From Sternotherus odoratus (Eukaryota > Chordata > Testudines > Kinosternidae): 64,000 nucleotides of DNA. Where the stretch lies: contig JAVMKO010000020.1 of the NCBI GenBank assembly GCA_032164245.1, positions 12,118,706-12,182,705 on the forward strand, written 5' to 3'. Numbering within the stretch: position 1 is the stretch's first letter; every line of letters begins with the position of its first letter. The notes beneath the pieces were generated by a model that was not told where the DNA came from, ran no database searches, and saw nothing but the letters and a program-made list of their open reading frames with translations. Both the position numbers and the translations under genes were made by a program. Below, in pieces: positions 54,601-64,000 of the stretch.

Positions 54601-56383
54601 GCTTGTAAGTTAATTGCTCCTATCTAGCCATCAGGGGGAGCCCAAATCACTCTTTCTGTTCAACTTGCAGAAATAACCTGTTTTTCCCTATAATTTTCAG
54701 TGACCGAATTGCTTTTTCATTATTATTTAGGAGCCGCAGGATTTTTCCTCGTAACTATTTTTAAAAAGTAAATGAGGACATGTTTTGGGGGGGGGGGGAC
54801 TCAAACCCTTGGCAGTGCTGCTTCTAATAACACTGACTGTTTGCCACATGCCAGCAAAGAGATGCTCAAAGGCATTTTCTCACTTGCTAGCTACAACACC
54901 CGAAGCCTAAATTTTCCTCATTAACAATTTATGCCACTTGCGCTTCATGCTCCTAATAATGTCATCACTGATTACATTTTTAAATGGTGATATCTAGTAG
55001 GCAGAGACAGCCTCCCCATCCAGGATTGTGAGTAGCGTGGCACTGGAGGGGTTCAGTGTATGAAATATTAGCCAAGAGGTAGCAGAACGAAAGGCTCCCA
55101 AGATCTTTAGCTGGAAAGTATCTGAATCATTAGTGGGTTGTAAAGAATACTAGTAGAAGTTCTTCATGTGGCTTTACAATCGTGGTGATTCCAGGGTGCA
55201 TTGTGCTGGGCTTTTCTTGTCATTCTTTGTTCCTATCTGGCGAAGAACATGCACCCATGCAAGCTAAGTGCAGCAGTCTTTTTCCTTGCTCTGAACGTTC
55301 TCCTACAGTCAGACAGTCATGGGAAGAAGTCGGAGTTTCCCACAACCAGCTAGATAAGAAACAAGCAACTGAGAGAAGTCCCACTTTGGCAGGATTGAAG
55401 CTGGAAAGGGGTGGGTAGCCACAGCTGATGGGTCGGGATGACCATATTCCATACTTGTTTCCAATTCAAAGCCTTAATAGTGTAAGGCTGGTGAACAAGA
55501 AGTCATAAAAGCAGGTTCCTTAGGCATTCCAGTCCTGGAAACACCGGACTCAGAGAGGAATGGTTCTTTAAAACCAATCTCTTCAAATAAAAGGTTCTTC
55601 TGATCTCAAAGGACCAGCCACATACCCAGGTCAATATTTTACTCAAAAATTATGATGATGCCAATCCTTGAGTATTTAAAATCTAAATGCTTATTCGTAG
55701 AAAGAAAGGTGAGAGTTAAAATTGGTTAAAGGAATCAAATACATACAGTAATTACAAAGTTCTTGGTTCAGGCTTGTAGCAGTGATGGAATAAACTGCTG
55801 GTTTAAGTCTCTGGTTGCTTCCAAATCATTGGAAAGACCTCAGTTCCTTGGTTAGAATGCTTGTATAAGTCCAAAGTCCAGAGGTTTGAGCAGGAAAGAA
55901 ATAAAATGGAGGTGTTTCCAGGGCCTCTTATAGCTTCTGCCATGTGGAGGGAAATTCATTGTTTTAAACAAAGCCCCCAGCACAGCTAGTGGAAAATTAC
56001 AGTTAAAAGATGGGAATTTGGAATCACATAGGTCTCCTTCCATACCCGATTTCACTTAGTCATCCAGGGAAGCCATTACCTATACTTCAGATGGAACATC
56101 CACAGGAAAGTTCCTTCGGTTTAGGTGGGAGTCTCCTATGGTCCATTAGGAGTTGCGTCCTTTTGATGCACCACTCAATTTGAAGAGTCCCTTCAAGATG
56201 TGCTGGCTAACTTCCTTGTGATCATTACCCCAGGAGAAAACATTAGAAATTCAGGTATAGAGCCAATACTCTTATCTTCAAATACAGAAATATTACACGC
56301 ACACAGATAGCATAATCATAACCAGCAAATCATAATCTTTTCAGAGACCTCTTACATGCCATGTTCTTTATAAGATTAATTTT

Positions 56384-56386
<3 letters not shown>
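54601..56386. other. no gene recognised
   Basis: Unique DNA with a G run at 54787-54799. Part of 54840-55000 is AT-rich and repeat-free. Frames of up to 78 residues have no motif. Confidence 0.4.
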
Positions 56387-56653
<267 letters not shown>

Positions 56654-57236
56654 GGTCATATTTGAATCCAATAACATCACAGGTTTTTCTAAAACACTCA
56701 CGGTTAGCCTAACATTTCTCTTACTAACACCTAAAGGAGCTCCACAAATGATTTCGGTGGGAATAGTTAGGCTGACACTGAATGTTTTACATAATAAGTT
56801 TTTATTTATTTTTCCAAATACAACAAATATATCAGATTAATCATAATGCATGAAGCAAATAGTTAGATTATGGTGCTTCTCCATCCCCTTCTATCCTATT
56901 TTAGGATCTGTGTTAATCATAGACCACTAAAAAGTCAGCCCAAATTACTTTGGATTGTTCCAGGCATTCCCTTTCTGTGGAATGCCAGTTATTCATTAGC
57001 TCCAAGATCAGCCATTTCACTGAGCCAGGCATCAATATTTGGTGGGGATCAATTTTTGAGGGATTCATATTTAGCAAACAAAGCTTCACATTGGAACCCT
57101 TCTGCCTTATTGCTAGGTAATCTCCAGATGTCCAGAATACATCCAAGAATGCAATTTAAGAGAGAGGGCTCCAACGTAGCATCCAATTGGTCCTTTGACC
57201 TACCTCATACCAGAAATTCTTGATACAGGAGCTCAG
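56654..57236. other. no gene recognised
   Basis: Unique AT-rich DNA; a 117-residue plus-strand frame (56870-57223) has no motif that I recognise. Confidence 0.4.
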
Positions 57237-57362
57237 TATCAGAGAGGTAGCTGTGTTAGTCTGGATCTGCAAAAGCAACAAAGAGTCCTGTGGTTCCTTA
57301 TAGACTAACAGATGTATTAGAGCATAAGCTTTTGTGGGTGAATGCCCACTTCGTCATATGCA
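57237..57362 (-). mobile_element. PLE 3' terminus (type 3)
   Basis: 'tatcagagaggtagctgtgt', 'ctggatctgcaaaagcaaca', 'gttccttatagactaacaga' and 'agcataagcttttgtgggtg' form a terminus similar to type 1 but with a different middle. It is 5'-truncated just after the hammerhead-like hairpin (aatgcccacttcgtcatatg). Confidence 0.75.
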
Positions 57363-59389
57363 ACCTATATAGGAGCACGCCCAAAACATGAGTTCATTTA
57401 GCACCAGGAATATCCAACAGCATTCAGCATTTGTGGCCCCTTACCGTGAGCCTATGTGGGGACCAGTATATTTGAAAAAGTGTCTTTTTGTTGAGGCTTA
57501 GTGTCTCAGCTCTATTAATACAATTGTATTCAATTGGGTCAGAGTTTTTTTTATCCAAACCTCTATGCCAAGCAACTCTGAAATTCTCAATCTTCGGCGG
57601 AGGTTTTTTGGGTCAGAAAATAGTAAAAGGATACTGCTGGCTGAATAAATCCAGGACGCTTCCTCCCAAAATAATACCGGTTCATTAGCAACCAATGCAT
57701 CTAGTCCAAATACAGTCATAAGTAAATGCTGTAACTGGACAGAGTCCCATGCTCTGGAGCAGGCAAGTCAAACGGTTGCTGAAAATCTACAAATGGTTTA
57801 AATTTTTCATTGTCAATTAGCTGCAACCTAGTCGTCATTGCTCTGTCCATCCAGTCCCTCCCCATCAAAGTGTTTTGCCACCGTTTTTAAGGCTAGAATT
57901 TCTCCGCCTCTACCTGAAAGAATGGATGGAAGCAGAACTTCCTAGCCAAGTTTGTCTCACAACTGTTATTGGAGCTCCGGAGCCCACTGGACACCTTTGA
58001 AAACCTTCTATTAAGGCACAGAGTAGCACAGCCCAGTTTAACTCCATTCTCTCACTCTCTTGGAAATTGTCAGCTAAAGGATTAGGAGAATTATTATTTC
58101 AATTGTAAATAAATGAATAGGGGTGTTTACAATATGGGTGTTTGACAAAGCTACTTTGCCACGGTAACAATATGTAGGGATGCAAAATCTCTGTTTCAAA
58201 GCATGGATCCCTCCTTCCCTCTAAATTCTCTCTTTTTCCTGAGGAGCTCATAATCTAAAGACAGAGAGGGACCATTCTTCTTTACTTGTCAGAGAGAGCC
58301 TAGAGCATTGGTAGGTTCCACCTGAACAAGTAAAAACAATAATGATAATTGGCTTTGTTGCAATGCCGCAGCCAGGCAAACTACTTTAAAACTGCTTTTA
58401 GTGGTACTGAGGATCTTAACCTGGACCATTCTCATCAGGATTATTGGAGGTACCGTGGCTAATTAGAGGTGCTATAGCTAATTACAGCCCTGAATACTGA
58501 GCTTAGTGTAAAGTCTTTCAAATGAAAGACTTCCCAAAGTGCAGTATTTATGGTCGCAAGGTATTGTTGTGTCTTTTGCTCTTCCCACAAGAAATATGAT
58601 ATGAAGCAGCTATGTAGTCACAATAGGTTCCAAATAACCATATTTACTAAACAGACACAAAATACAAGGCCTAACTACATATAAACACCACAACTCAAAC
58701 ACACACAACAAAAGTGAGCACCACAGAAAGCGCTCAAGCTATTTAAAGGGAATACTACTCAGTTCTTATATACTACACAAGGAGAATGTGATTAGTCCAC
58801 ATGTTGTTTTTTCATTGCTTAATGGATCAGATTTGCATAAGAGCACAGTCCCTTTTGATGTGTCTAGATTAGTTATGGGTTTTGCGCCTTTGAAAACGTG
58901 GCCCTGAGCACTCTTCAAAATGTGTCTAGTGTGCCTGTCGTCATGGTATCTATGTTCTATTACTTCTGTCTTAGATGAGTTTATTTTGGGGGCTAGTGAT
59001 TTAGTGTCACAATAGCATATGCTGCTTTGCATCCCCCTTACAATCTGTCTAAAAATGACACAGGAGTCTAGGTAGGACCATAATGTCTCTGGTTCTGTTT
59101 AATTTTTAGATCCATGTCACCAGAGCCAGGCTACAAAGATTGATTACATAGGGATTTAGGTTAAAATTGTAAACTTTTGAGGCAAAGAGTGCAAGAAATT
59201 TTAAATCTAAGCCCTGGTTGTGCCTGATAGAACTTGACGTGTGCTTGGACAATACGATTTGTGACATAAGCAGAACAAATTCTAAGCTTATTCCAATTCA
59301 TATGTGCAAACACTAGCCTGAAACTGTGGCTTTTGCATTTTTAAATGCATCTCTCTTCCACTCTGTCATATTTTGCCAGTGCAAAATTC
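57363..59389. other. no gene recognised
   Basis: About 2 kb of unique DNA. No repeat or coding signal supported. Confidence 0.4.
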
Positions 59390-59520
59390 ACAACAAAAAT
59401 AAGTGTCACTTCCTGATCTTTCATCTGAGGATCTCAAAGCACTTTACAGACTAGAAGTAAACTTGGGAAGCAGATGTTTTCAGATCCATTTTACAGATAG
59501 GAAGCCAGAAACTGTCAAAT
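59390..59520 (-). repeat. MIR SINE, minus
   Basis: 'gaggatctcaaagcacttta' and 'cagatccattttacagatag' then 'gaagccagaaactgtc' form the reversed MIR. Confidence 0.55.
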
Positions 59521-60479
59521 TGACATGATGGAGATACATAAAATAACTCTCACGGTATTGTCAGCTCCACATGCTAAAAATCATTATTCAGGCCCCAAAA
59601 TATAAGGAAATTGGCTTAAAATCATGAGTCAAACTCCAAAATATTTACACTCTTTTATTTGCTCTAGTTTCTGAGCCTTTAGGGTGCACTTCTTGCGTGT
59701 TCTCTAGCTTTCTCCACAGTCATAATGGCTAGAATTTTTTTAAAAAAATAAATCACATGCCTCCAAGACTTTGGGCTATAAGAAAAAAACCAGTATCAGG
59801 AGACTTGCAATAAATGAAGAGTTAGTGACCTTGCTGTCCATTATGGATGTTCTTCTATCTTCTTCTAAAGTATTGGTATTTAGCGAGAGGATACTGTACT
59901 GGATAGACAATTGTTCCTATCTGGTATGCCAAATCCAGTTTTTTTTAATAAGGGCCACCTTGAATACAACTAGTTCAGTTCAATCTAGTACTGCTATGGA
60001 TCTGGTAAAAGCATCTGTAACAAATGTATTTACAAAAATGTTGCAGAAAACAACAGCTGATGCTAAACCAGTGGAGGGAAGTAGTAGTTATAAAGGCTTA
60101 TGCTTCAGAGCATAACCCAGCCTCTAACTAGATAAGTTTAAGAAAAAATTCCCCCTGGGGGAGATGAAAATAATTGTCCATTGTATTGCATTTGTGCACC
60201 ATTGGATAAATGGTGCACCATGCCCTTAAGGGAGGCCAAGAAGTGAGTCTGGTATGAGAGTTCTGGCTTTCTCTGTGTGTATGCTGAGCTGGGCTGCTAA
60301 GACCTCTGTGTGTAATGGAAAAATCCTTTACTGAATTTCACAACATGAAGAAGCTAGACTGAACAGAGAGAGACACTTTCTGAGCATATGCAAGAAATAA
60401 AACTTCATCCCCAGAGGATTCTTGATTTATAACCCTCTGACATACAATTCCAAATATGCTGATCAGCTCTGCAGAAGGA
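59521..60479. other. no gene recognised
   Basis: Unique AT-rich DNA; the 114-residue frame at 59771-60115 has no motif. Confidence 0.4.
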
Positions 60480-61914
60480 CCACTGAGAAATGGAGGAGCC
60501 CTTTCCTGACCCTTACATACTCCAGGAGGGACCACCTCAAACAAGAAATCATCACATGCTCCCACACGTTATAAGTAAAAAAAATAATAATCAGGAAACC
60601 CAAAACAACTATCAAAAAAATCCTCGACAGCCATCTGACACAAAAACAAAAAGTGGAACCAACTACAACTCCCAGACCAACAGAATACCAACCCTGGGAG
60701 AAACCATGACATGAGGATCCACTACATGGACCGCATCCATGACACTCCAATATCATTCGCCCATCAAGATTACCACTAACAGGAACTGAAGTATCTGTAC
60801 TCTGGGGAATTAAACTTCTGCCCCACCACAAAGCCAGGTACCATACGAACATGTGGAGAACTAGAAGTGTTCTTGCTGACTCTGCCTCAAGCAGTTCTTT
60901 CACAATAAATACAACACCCTCCACAAATACCACATCCCTTCTGACAAGCCTAACAAATAAGAATAATCTGATTGAGCACCCCCTCATGGATGGAACCACA
61001 CACTGGATCATTACATTGATTTTCTCTAGGGAAAAACAGTTGTGAAATCCTTGACAAACGTTACGTTCTCCACAATCTCTACACCGCTGAGAAGATAGCT
61101 ATACAGCCCATGAAATCTAACCAGCAGACAAAGGGGGAGCCATCATAGTCCTTGATTGTGATGACTAAGTTACTGAGGCCAACAGACAATTGACCAACAC
61201 CATCTACTATAAAGAGCTCAGAGAATATCCCCCACCACAATTCACACAGGAATTTAAAGATACCATCAAATCCTTCTATAAAGAATCCAACAAAAACTCT
61301 ACAACCCCATGACCCTACCCCAGGACCTTCTACATGCTTTACACAAACAAGGGAATGCAGGCAGACCAATGATATCTGGCCACAGCACTCTTACTGAAGA
61401 AATATCCTAGAAACTGTCTTCACACCACTCACCACACTACAAAGGGCCAGTTTCCTCCAGATCCAGCCTGAACAGACGATGTAAAACCTTCAGTAACCAC
61501 ATTTCCACTGCTATGAGAAGTAAGCCCCACAATATACCTTTCAAGATTTATGCATTCTGCATATGCTTATCACAACATGGGGTGACCTTATCCACTGCAT
61601 CAAATGCCCCTAACAAGTATGTGAGTGAAAGCAAGTAATCACTACGCTCTTGAATCAACACACAAAAATATAAAAGACACAACGCCTTTATGACTGGTGT
61701 GCACTTTTTTCACAAAGTGATCACTCCATATGTGACCTCTCATTTCTCATTGCCAAACAAAACTTTCACGAGACCTTCAAAAGATGAGCCTGAGAACTTA
61801 AATTCATAACTCTGCTGGACACTAAAGACAATGGACTTAACAGAGATGCTGATTTTATGGCTCAGTGCAATAATTTGAAACACACCCTGCTGCCTGCCTA
61901 TCTTTAATTGCCCA

Positions 61915-62133
61915 GGTAACAAAGAATCCTGTGGCACCTTAAAGACTAACTAAAGTATTGAAGCATAAGCTTTCGTGGGCTAATACCCACTTTGTTGGAT
62001 GCACTGCTTGCATCCGATGAAGTGGGTATTAGCCCACGAAAGCTTATGCTTCAATACTTTAGTTAGTCTTTAAGGTGCCACAGGACTCTTTGTTACCTCT
62101 GCTATTCCAGACTAACACGGCTACCTCTCTGAT
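61915..62133 (+). mobile_element. PLE fold-back (type 1), 219 bp, perfect 14-bp target duplication
   Basis: TCTTTAATTGCCCA occurs at 61901-61914 and 62134-62147. Arms 61915-62003 and 62009-62097 (89 nt each, spacer ctgct) are near-perfect inverted copies. Only the right arm continues through a 36-nt tail (62098-62133) to 'ctctctgat', the true 3' end. The inverted arm begins at ggtaac. No coding sequence. It sits in an older, decayed PLE. Confidence 0.95.
62010..62049 (+). ncRNA. hammerhead-like motif in a fold-back PLE
   Basis: CCGATGA, stem GTGGG-TATTAG-CCCAC, GAAA, GC-TTAT-GC in the right arm. The left arm holds its complement, so any transcript would pair with itself and probably mask the motif. 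Confidence 0.45.
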
Positions 62134-62333
62134 TCTTTAATTGCCCACTTCATTTTAAATAGCCTCCTACAGCATGTGTGAAATCCTCATGCTTAACAAT
62201 GTGTCCTATGTTCTATTTAGCTCGGACACTCTAGTTACTTTCTCCAGACCTGAGGAAGAGCTCTCAAGTTTGAAAGTTTGACTTTTCCACCAACTGAAGT
62301 TGGTCCAATAAGATATTACCTCTCTTTTTCTTT

Positions 62334-64000
62334 GTCTCCCTCTCTCTCAAATGTCTGTTTAGTTTATCCCTGTCCTGTTTGGTGTTCTCTTACTGTGATC
62401 GGTCAAAATGAAGACAAATAAGCACATTATGGCATTTCTTGTGCCTTCCTCTAAAGCAGCGGGCACTGGCAAATACTGGAGACAGAATACTGGACTATAT
62501 GGGCTGCTAGTCTTATCCACTATGGTAAATCCATGTAGGAAGGCAAAAAGAGATAAGAATGGAGAGCAACTTTGAGAGGTGCATGATTCATGGAAATGAA
62601 ATATTCAATGGGCACGGTGACAAAAATGCCCAGAGACTATTTTCCACAGTCTCACTGCATAGTGCCAGCTTCCTAAATATCACTAGTTATTTCACTAAAG
62701 TTATCCCTGGAGAGATTGTAATGAGAGCGAATGGGGAGTATATTTTGGAACCAATTAGCCTTAAAAGTCTATACATTTTTTGAGCACAGACTCCAGGCAG
62801 CTGAGTACAACGTTACCTAATGGGCTGGGTCTCTCATATTGCCAACACTTGATCTTCAGAGACAGCAGCTAAACATGAATCCCAGGCATCTCAAATTAGA
62901 TTTTAAAAGCATGAGATTCAAAGGATAAGAAAGGGGAGGAGGGGGAAAGGGTTCTCAGCTTGTGGTTAAGTGTATTGGAAAGCTGCATAATGGTAGAATA
63001 AGAGAGATTGAAAGAAAAATGAACGTAGCTTTTAGAAAATAGTTGCATGAATCTTTTTTTTTAATCCTTTAAAGTAACCGTAAGGTGCTCTGATTCAACT
63101 TTCCTCCCTGGCCTGCGAAATCCCCTCTTCTGCTGATCAGATAGTGCTGTCCTGAATTGAGGCTTAGGTCTGTACTCCGCTTTAAGCAATGGGACTAGCA
63201 CATGCTTAATGGTTTCCTGAACTGGGGCCCAACTTCTGAAGTTTTAGAACACTGAAGGCTGCATTGTAACTGTCCCCTAGCATGGGTACCCTCTGTGTGA
63301 ACCCACACCCACACATGCATGCAAGAGACCTTCACCCTTTTCTTGTGCATATGTAACACTCTGGGAAAGTGTGTTGTATCATCCCTCTGGGCTGATCCAC
63401 ATAGAGGACAACAACTTGTCACTGCTGCCTGCTTAGAAATGGACTGAAAACCCGTGGAAAATAATGGGAAGACTCATGCTGACATCAAGGGGCATGGGCG
63501 TAGAGACTAATGCAAGTCATAGCAGTCGGGATCAAACTGCAGATGCATTGACACTACAAAGGTGATGCTCTAGACCCTTCCTCTGTCTGCTAGGGAGATT
63601 AGGGAAATACTGTACCCCCTCAAGGCATGATTTAGCCCAGAGTGTCCCCTGGAGGTGCAAACACATCATTTCCCTGTTTCTGCTTGGCCTTAGTATCTGA
63701 ACTCGATGTTCACTTCCAAGTATGATTTATACCACCTGAGGATCGGGCTTCAAATCCGCTCTGAGATTAAAGATCTATTAAACAAACCCCCAAACAGGCC
63801 TGCCTTTTAACAGTTCTTGCTGTACGAGTGTATCTTGAACATTCACTGCTAATATATTCTGCAGTTACAGGCACCTGGCTGCCACCTCCCTATTTAGCAA
63901 AAATGGCACAGTGAGACACGGGGAGTGAGAGAACAGAGGGAGGTTCCGTGATGTATCAGTACAGCTATGCATCAGTCACAGCATGCTCTGTCCTTAGAGA
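62334..64000. other. no gene recognised
   Basis: Unique DNA to the end of the window. A short purine-rich tract at about 62930-62950, otherwise no coding, RNA or repeat feature that I can support. Confidence 0.4.

Larger units (their letters stand above)
60480..62333 (+). pseudogene. decayed Penelope-like element (type 4), plus strand
   Basis: Plus-strand pieces in shifting frames follow PLE order. 'LNFCPTTKP' (about 60811-60840) is an N-terminal PLE motif. 'LHKQGNAGRPMISGHSTLTE' (about 61340-61398) is the RT 'GNPGRPIISG...TLTE' motif, directly comparable with the copy at 19580-19640. 'SDHSICDLSFLIAKQNFHET' then 'ELKFITLLDTKDNGLNRDA' (61716-61859) is the C-terminal tail of the GIY-YIG domain. 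Many stops and indels. The terminus 'aagttggtccaataagatat' at about 62300 ends the copy. A younger PLE (61915-62133) sits inside it. Long minus-strand frames here (for example 60463-61011) are antisense shadows. Confidence 0.75.

Noticed and set aside
60463..61011. Minus-strand 182-residue frame with hydrophobic stretches
   Set aside because: It is antisense to the plus-strand PLE, whose RT and GIY-YIG motifs are recognisable. The hydrophobic look comes from the A/C-rich sense strand.

Overview
This window is nuclear DNA from an amniote, most likely a cryptodiran (hidden-necked) turtle. The lineage call rests on repeat content read by eye, not on a database search. It includes a tRNA-derived SINE with a CR1-type 3' tail (43481-43643, the tortoise Pol III/SINE design), young and old CR1 LINE fragments, many MIR/CORE-type fragments, short hAT and Tc1/mariner-type elements, and abundant Penelope-like retroelements (PLEs). 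I found no convincing host protein-coding exon, tRNA gene or rRNA gene. The stretch looks like an intergenic desert or the inside of a very large intron. Most short open frames are chance, or are shadows of repeats.

Layout. 1-2488: a minus-strand endogenous retrovirus fragment (broken gag region, primer-binding-site-like sequence, LTR). 2.5-13 kb: DNA-transposon relics (mariner-type 4439-4556; hAT at 6112-6410 with an 8-bp target duplication; a second hAT at 6737-7090; a Tigger-like element at 7285-7580 inside an old CR1), separated by AT-rich unique DNA. 13.3-13.9 kb: a triple nest, with a PLE fold-back inside a MITE inside a MIR. 17470-19863: a near-complete PLE with broken reverse transcriptase and GIY-YIG frames on the minus strand and a second, internally deleted inverted copy at its 5' end. 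23-25 kb: two solo LTRs. 29.6-30.1 kb: a SINE with multiple tandem heads. 30.6-31.5 kb: a DNA element with a very GC-rich 399-bp palindrome. 36-38.6 kb: two CR1 copies. 41.5 kb: a 5S-rRNA-derived sequence. 42.4 kb: a PLE fold-back. 45.7-46.5 kb: a PLE with an intact GIY-YIG frame. 48.0-48.8 kb: a young CR1 with an open 213-codon reverse transcriptase C-terminus. 56.4-56.65 kb: a TA/TG/CA microsatellite inside a perfect 26-bp inverted repeat. 60.5-62.3 kb: a decayed PLE carrying a younger PLE fold-back with a perfect 14-bp target duplication.

The strongest theme is the PLEs: eleven loci and at least three or four terminal-sequence types. Their termini repeatedly carry a hammerhead-ribozyme-like core (C-[U/C]-GAUGA, hairpin, GAAA, tiny hairpin). 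Several insertions are fold-backs whose inverted copy stops at the same place, about 36 nt short of the true 3' end. Hammerhead motifs in PLE terminal repeats are established for the superfamily. The recurrent fold-back endpoint is my own reading of this sequence and is the point most worth testing.

Several AT-rich, repeat-free blocks (about 4.80-5.13, 8.45-8.80, 14.85-15.24, 16.97-17.25 and 39.12-39.43 kb) are candidate conserved non-coding elements. Only cross-species alignment can decide that.
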